Positions 6,539 to 7,440 of a DNA stretch of 7,440 bases are shown here, piece by piece. Within the stretch, counting starts at the first letter, position 1; the number at the start of each line of letters is the position of its first letter. This DNA comes from Hydrogenophaga sp. (GTDB taxonomy: Bacteria; Pseudomonadota; Gammaproteobacteria; Burkholderiales; Burkholderiaceae_C). The notes under the pieces are model-generated. The model ran no database searches. It was not told the DNA's origin and saw only the letters and a program-made list of their open reading frames with translations. The stretch is from assembly GCA_030684755.1 (NCBI GenBank), contig JAUXXN010000503.1, positions 1-7,440 on the forward strand, in the 5' to 3' direction. A program made the translations under genes and the position numbers.

Positions 6539-7324
6539 ATGAAATCTTTTGGACGCTGGATATTGTGGTTGTTGCTGGCTGGCGTGGCGCTGCAGCTCTT
6601 TTTTGTGATTCGGATAGCACTGATGCTGGTGGTGGACCCCCACAGCACCGCCTTCATGCGCTCCGAGGCCTGGCGTATCGCAGACGCCAGCCTGGGCAGT
6701 GAGAAAAAGTGGCGCTGGTCACACCGGTGGGTGGACTACAACCAGATCAGCCCGCACCTCAAGCGCGCGGTCATGGCCTCGGAAGATGCGGGCTTTGTCA
6801 GCCACGGTGGCGTGGACTGGGGTGCGATCGAGGCGGCCTGGGAAAAAAATGAGAAACGGCAGGAACAGGCTGACAAGCGCGCCGAACAGATCGAGCGGCG
6901 CCTGGCCAAAAAACCCGAAGCCGCCGAGGCAGCGGTCAAGGCAATCAAGCCCGCCAAGGTGGTCGGTGGCTCCACCATCACTCAGCAACTGGCCAAGAAC
7001 CTGCTGCTCTCAGGCGAGCGCAATCTGCTGCGCAAGGGACAAGAATTGCTGCTCACGCTCACGCTGGAAGCGCTGTTGAGCAAGCAGCGCATTCTGGAGA
7101 TTTACCTCAACAGCGTGGAGTGGGGAGAAGGCATTTTTGGCGCCGAGGCCGCAGCCCAGCGGTATTTCAAAAAGTCCGCTGCCCAGCTCAGCCCGCACGA
7201 GGCTGCCCGGTTGGCCGTGATGTTGCCCAGCCCAAAGTTTTTTGAAAACCGCCAAAACTCAGCCTACCTCGCCCGCCGCACCGGCACCATCGTGGCGCGC
7301 ATGGGCGCGGTGACCGCGCCGTGA
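6539..7324 (+). CDS. mtgA: monofunctional biosynthetic peptidoglycan transglycosylase MtgA
   Basis: This is a 261-residue membrane-anchored GT51 glycosyltransferase (E. coli MtgA is about 242). It polymerises lipid II into glycan strands on the periplasmic face and has no transpeptidase domain. A single membrane segment covers about 7-32. GT51 motifs appear in order: ASEDAGFVSHGGVDW at 80-94 with catalytic Glu82; GGSTITQQLAKNLLLSGERN at 143-162; RKGQELLLTLTLEALLSKQR at 165-184, followed by ILEIYLNSVEWGEGIFG with Glu187; and AARLAVMLPSPKFF at 222-235. Between the first two motifs, residues about 101-140 are rich in Lys, Arg, Glu and Ala, a likely helical extension longer than in E. coli. The gene begins 12 bp after the tonB-like stop, has neither a Shine-Dalgarno nor a good -10 element, and overlaps the next gene by 4 bases, all pointing to an operon-internal position. 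Confidence 0.95.
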   Translation: MKSFGRWILWLLLAGVALQLFFVIRIALMLVVDPHSTAFMRSEAWRIADASLGSEKKWRWSHRWVDYNQISPHLKRAVMASEDAGFVSHGGVDWGAIEAAWEKNEKRQEQADKRAEQIERRLAKKPEAAEAAVKAIKPAKVVGGSTITQQLAKNLLLSGERNLLRKGQELLLTLTLEALLSKQRILEIYLNSVEWGEGIFGAEAAAQRYFKKSAAQLSPHEAARLAVMLPSPKFFENRQNSAYLARRTGTIVARMGAVTAP

Positions 7325-7440
7325 GGCTGGCCGCCCAAGCCATGGGCACATTCCTGCTGGGTTTTGTGCGCTTGCTCACCGGTGCCCAGGCCCGCTGGCA
7401 CGGCTGCCCGCCCAAGGCCGAACAGCGCATTTACTTCGCC
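7321..7440 (+). CDS. probable lysophospholipid acyltransferase (PlsC-like), 5' end only
   Basis: A GTG at 7321 overlaps the mtgA stop codon as GTGA and opens 40 codons to the window edge without a stop. The peptide starts MRLAAQAMGTFLLGFVRLLT and continues through ARWHGCPPKAEQRIYFA, cut just where PlsC-family proteins carry their catalytic NHxxxxD box. A short hydrophobic N-terminus followed by Arg-Ile-Tyr-Phe-Ala fits a 1-acylglycerol-phosphate acyltransferase-type enzyme of the inner membrane, which would acylate lysophospholipids. An in-frame ATG at 7342 is the alternative start, but the 4-base overlap favours GTG by translational coupling. The assignment relies on resemblance of a short fragment, since the motif itself lies outside the window. 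Confidence 0.6.
   Translation, partial: MRLAAQAMGTFLLGFVRLLTGAQARWHGCPPKAEQRIYFA

Noticed and set aside
5699..6643. 314-codon minus-strand frame opposite the tonB-like gene
   Set aside because: It lies antisense to a gene with a clear TonB C-terminal domain and runs into the mtgA start; it lacks a start signal or motif.

Overview
The window is high-GC chromosomal DNA carrying ordinary core genes. It most resembles a betaproteobacterium of the order Burkholderiales, probably Comamonadaceae. That placement rests on protein character, GC-rich codon use and the run tldD, rodA, YqiA-type hydrolase, RNB ribonuclease, TonB-like protein, mtgA; it is inference, not a database result. I see no mobile element, CRISPR array, tRNA, rRNA or phage gene.

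Layout: the left 116 bases hold no confident gene, only the possible start of a minus-strand ORF running off the edge. On the minus strand follow tldD (1577 down to 117) and, upstream of it, rodA (2809 down to 1655). An 88-bp divergent region separates rodA from the plus-strand genes: a YqiA/YcfP-type alpha/beta hydrolase (2899-3507), an RNB-domain exoribonuclease (3549-5618), a TonB-C-terminal-domain membrane protein (5660-6526), mtgA (6539-7324), and the first 40 codons of a probable lysophospholipid acyltransferase (from 7321, cut by the right edge).

Biologically, the window is weighted towards the cell envelope. RodA and MtgA both polymerise peptidoglycan glycan strands from lipid II, the TonB-like protein would span inner membrane and periplasm, and the last gene would modify phospholipids. 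The TonB-like gene, mtgA and the acyltransferase gene are tightly packed (12-bp gap, then 4-bp overlap) and look like one operon. TldD (peptide or modified-peptide proteolysis) and the RNB enzyme (RNA turnover) are housekeeping functions.

The most notable pattern is regulatory. Nearly every gene that seems to begin its own transcript has a sigma70-like -10 hexamer ending only 6-8 bases before its start codon and lacks a well-placed Shine-Dalgarno sequence. This predicts leaderless or nearly leaderless mRNAs for tldD, rodA, the hydrolase, the RNB gene and the tonB-like gene. The two genes lacking the pattern are those inside the proposed operon. I found no convincingly new multi-gene system. 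Secondary points are a Glu substitution in the RNB metal motif, a perfect 13-bp intragenic hairpin in the tonB-like gene, and a TonB-like protein without ExbB/ExbD or a receptor beside it.
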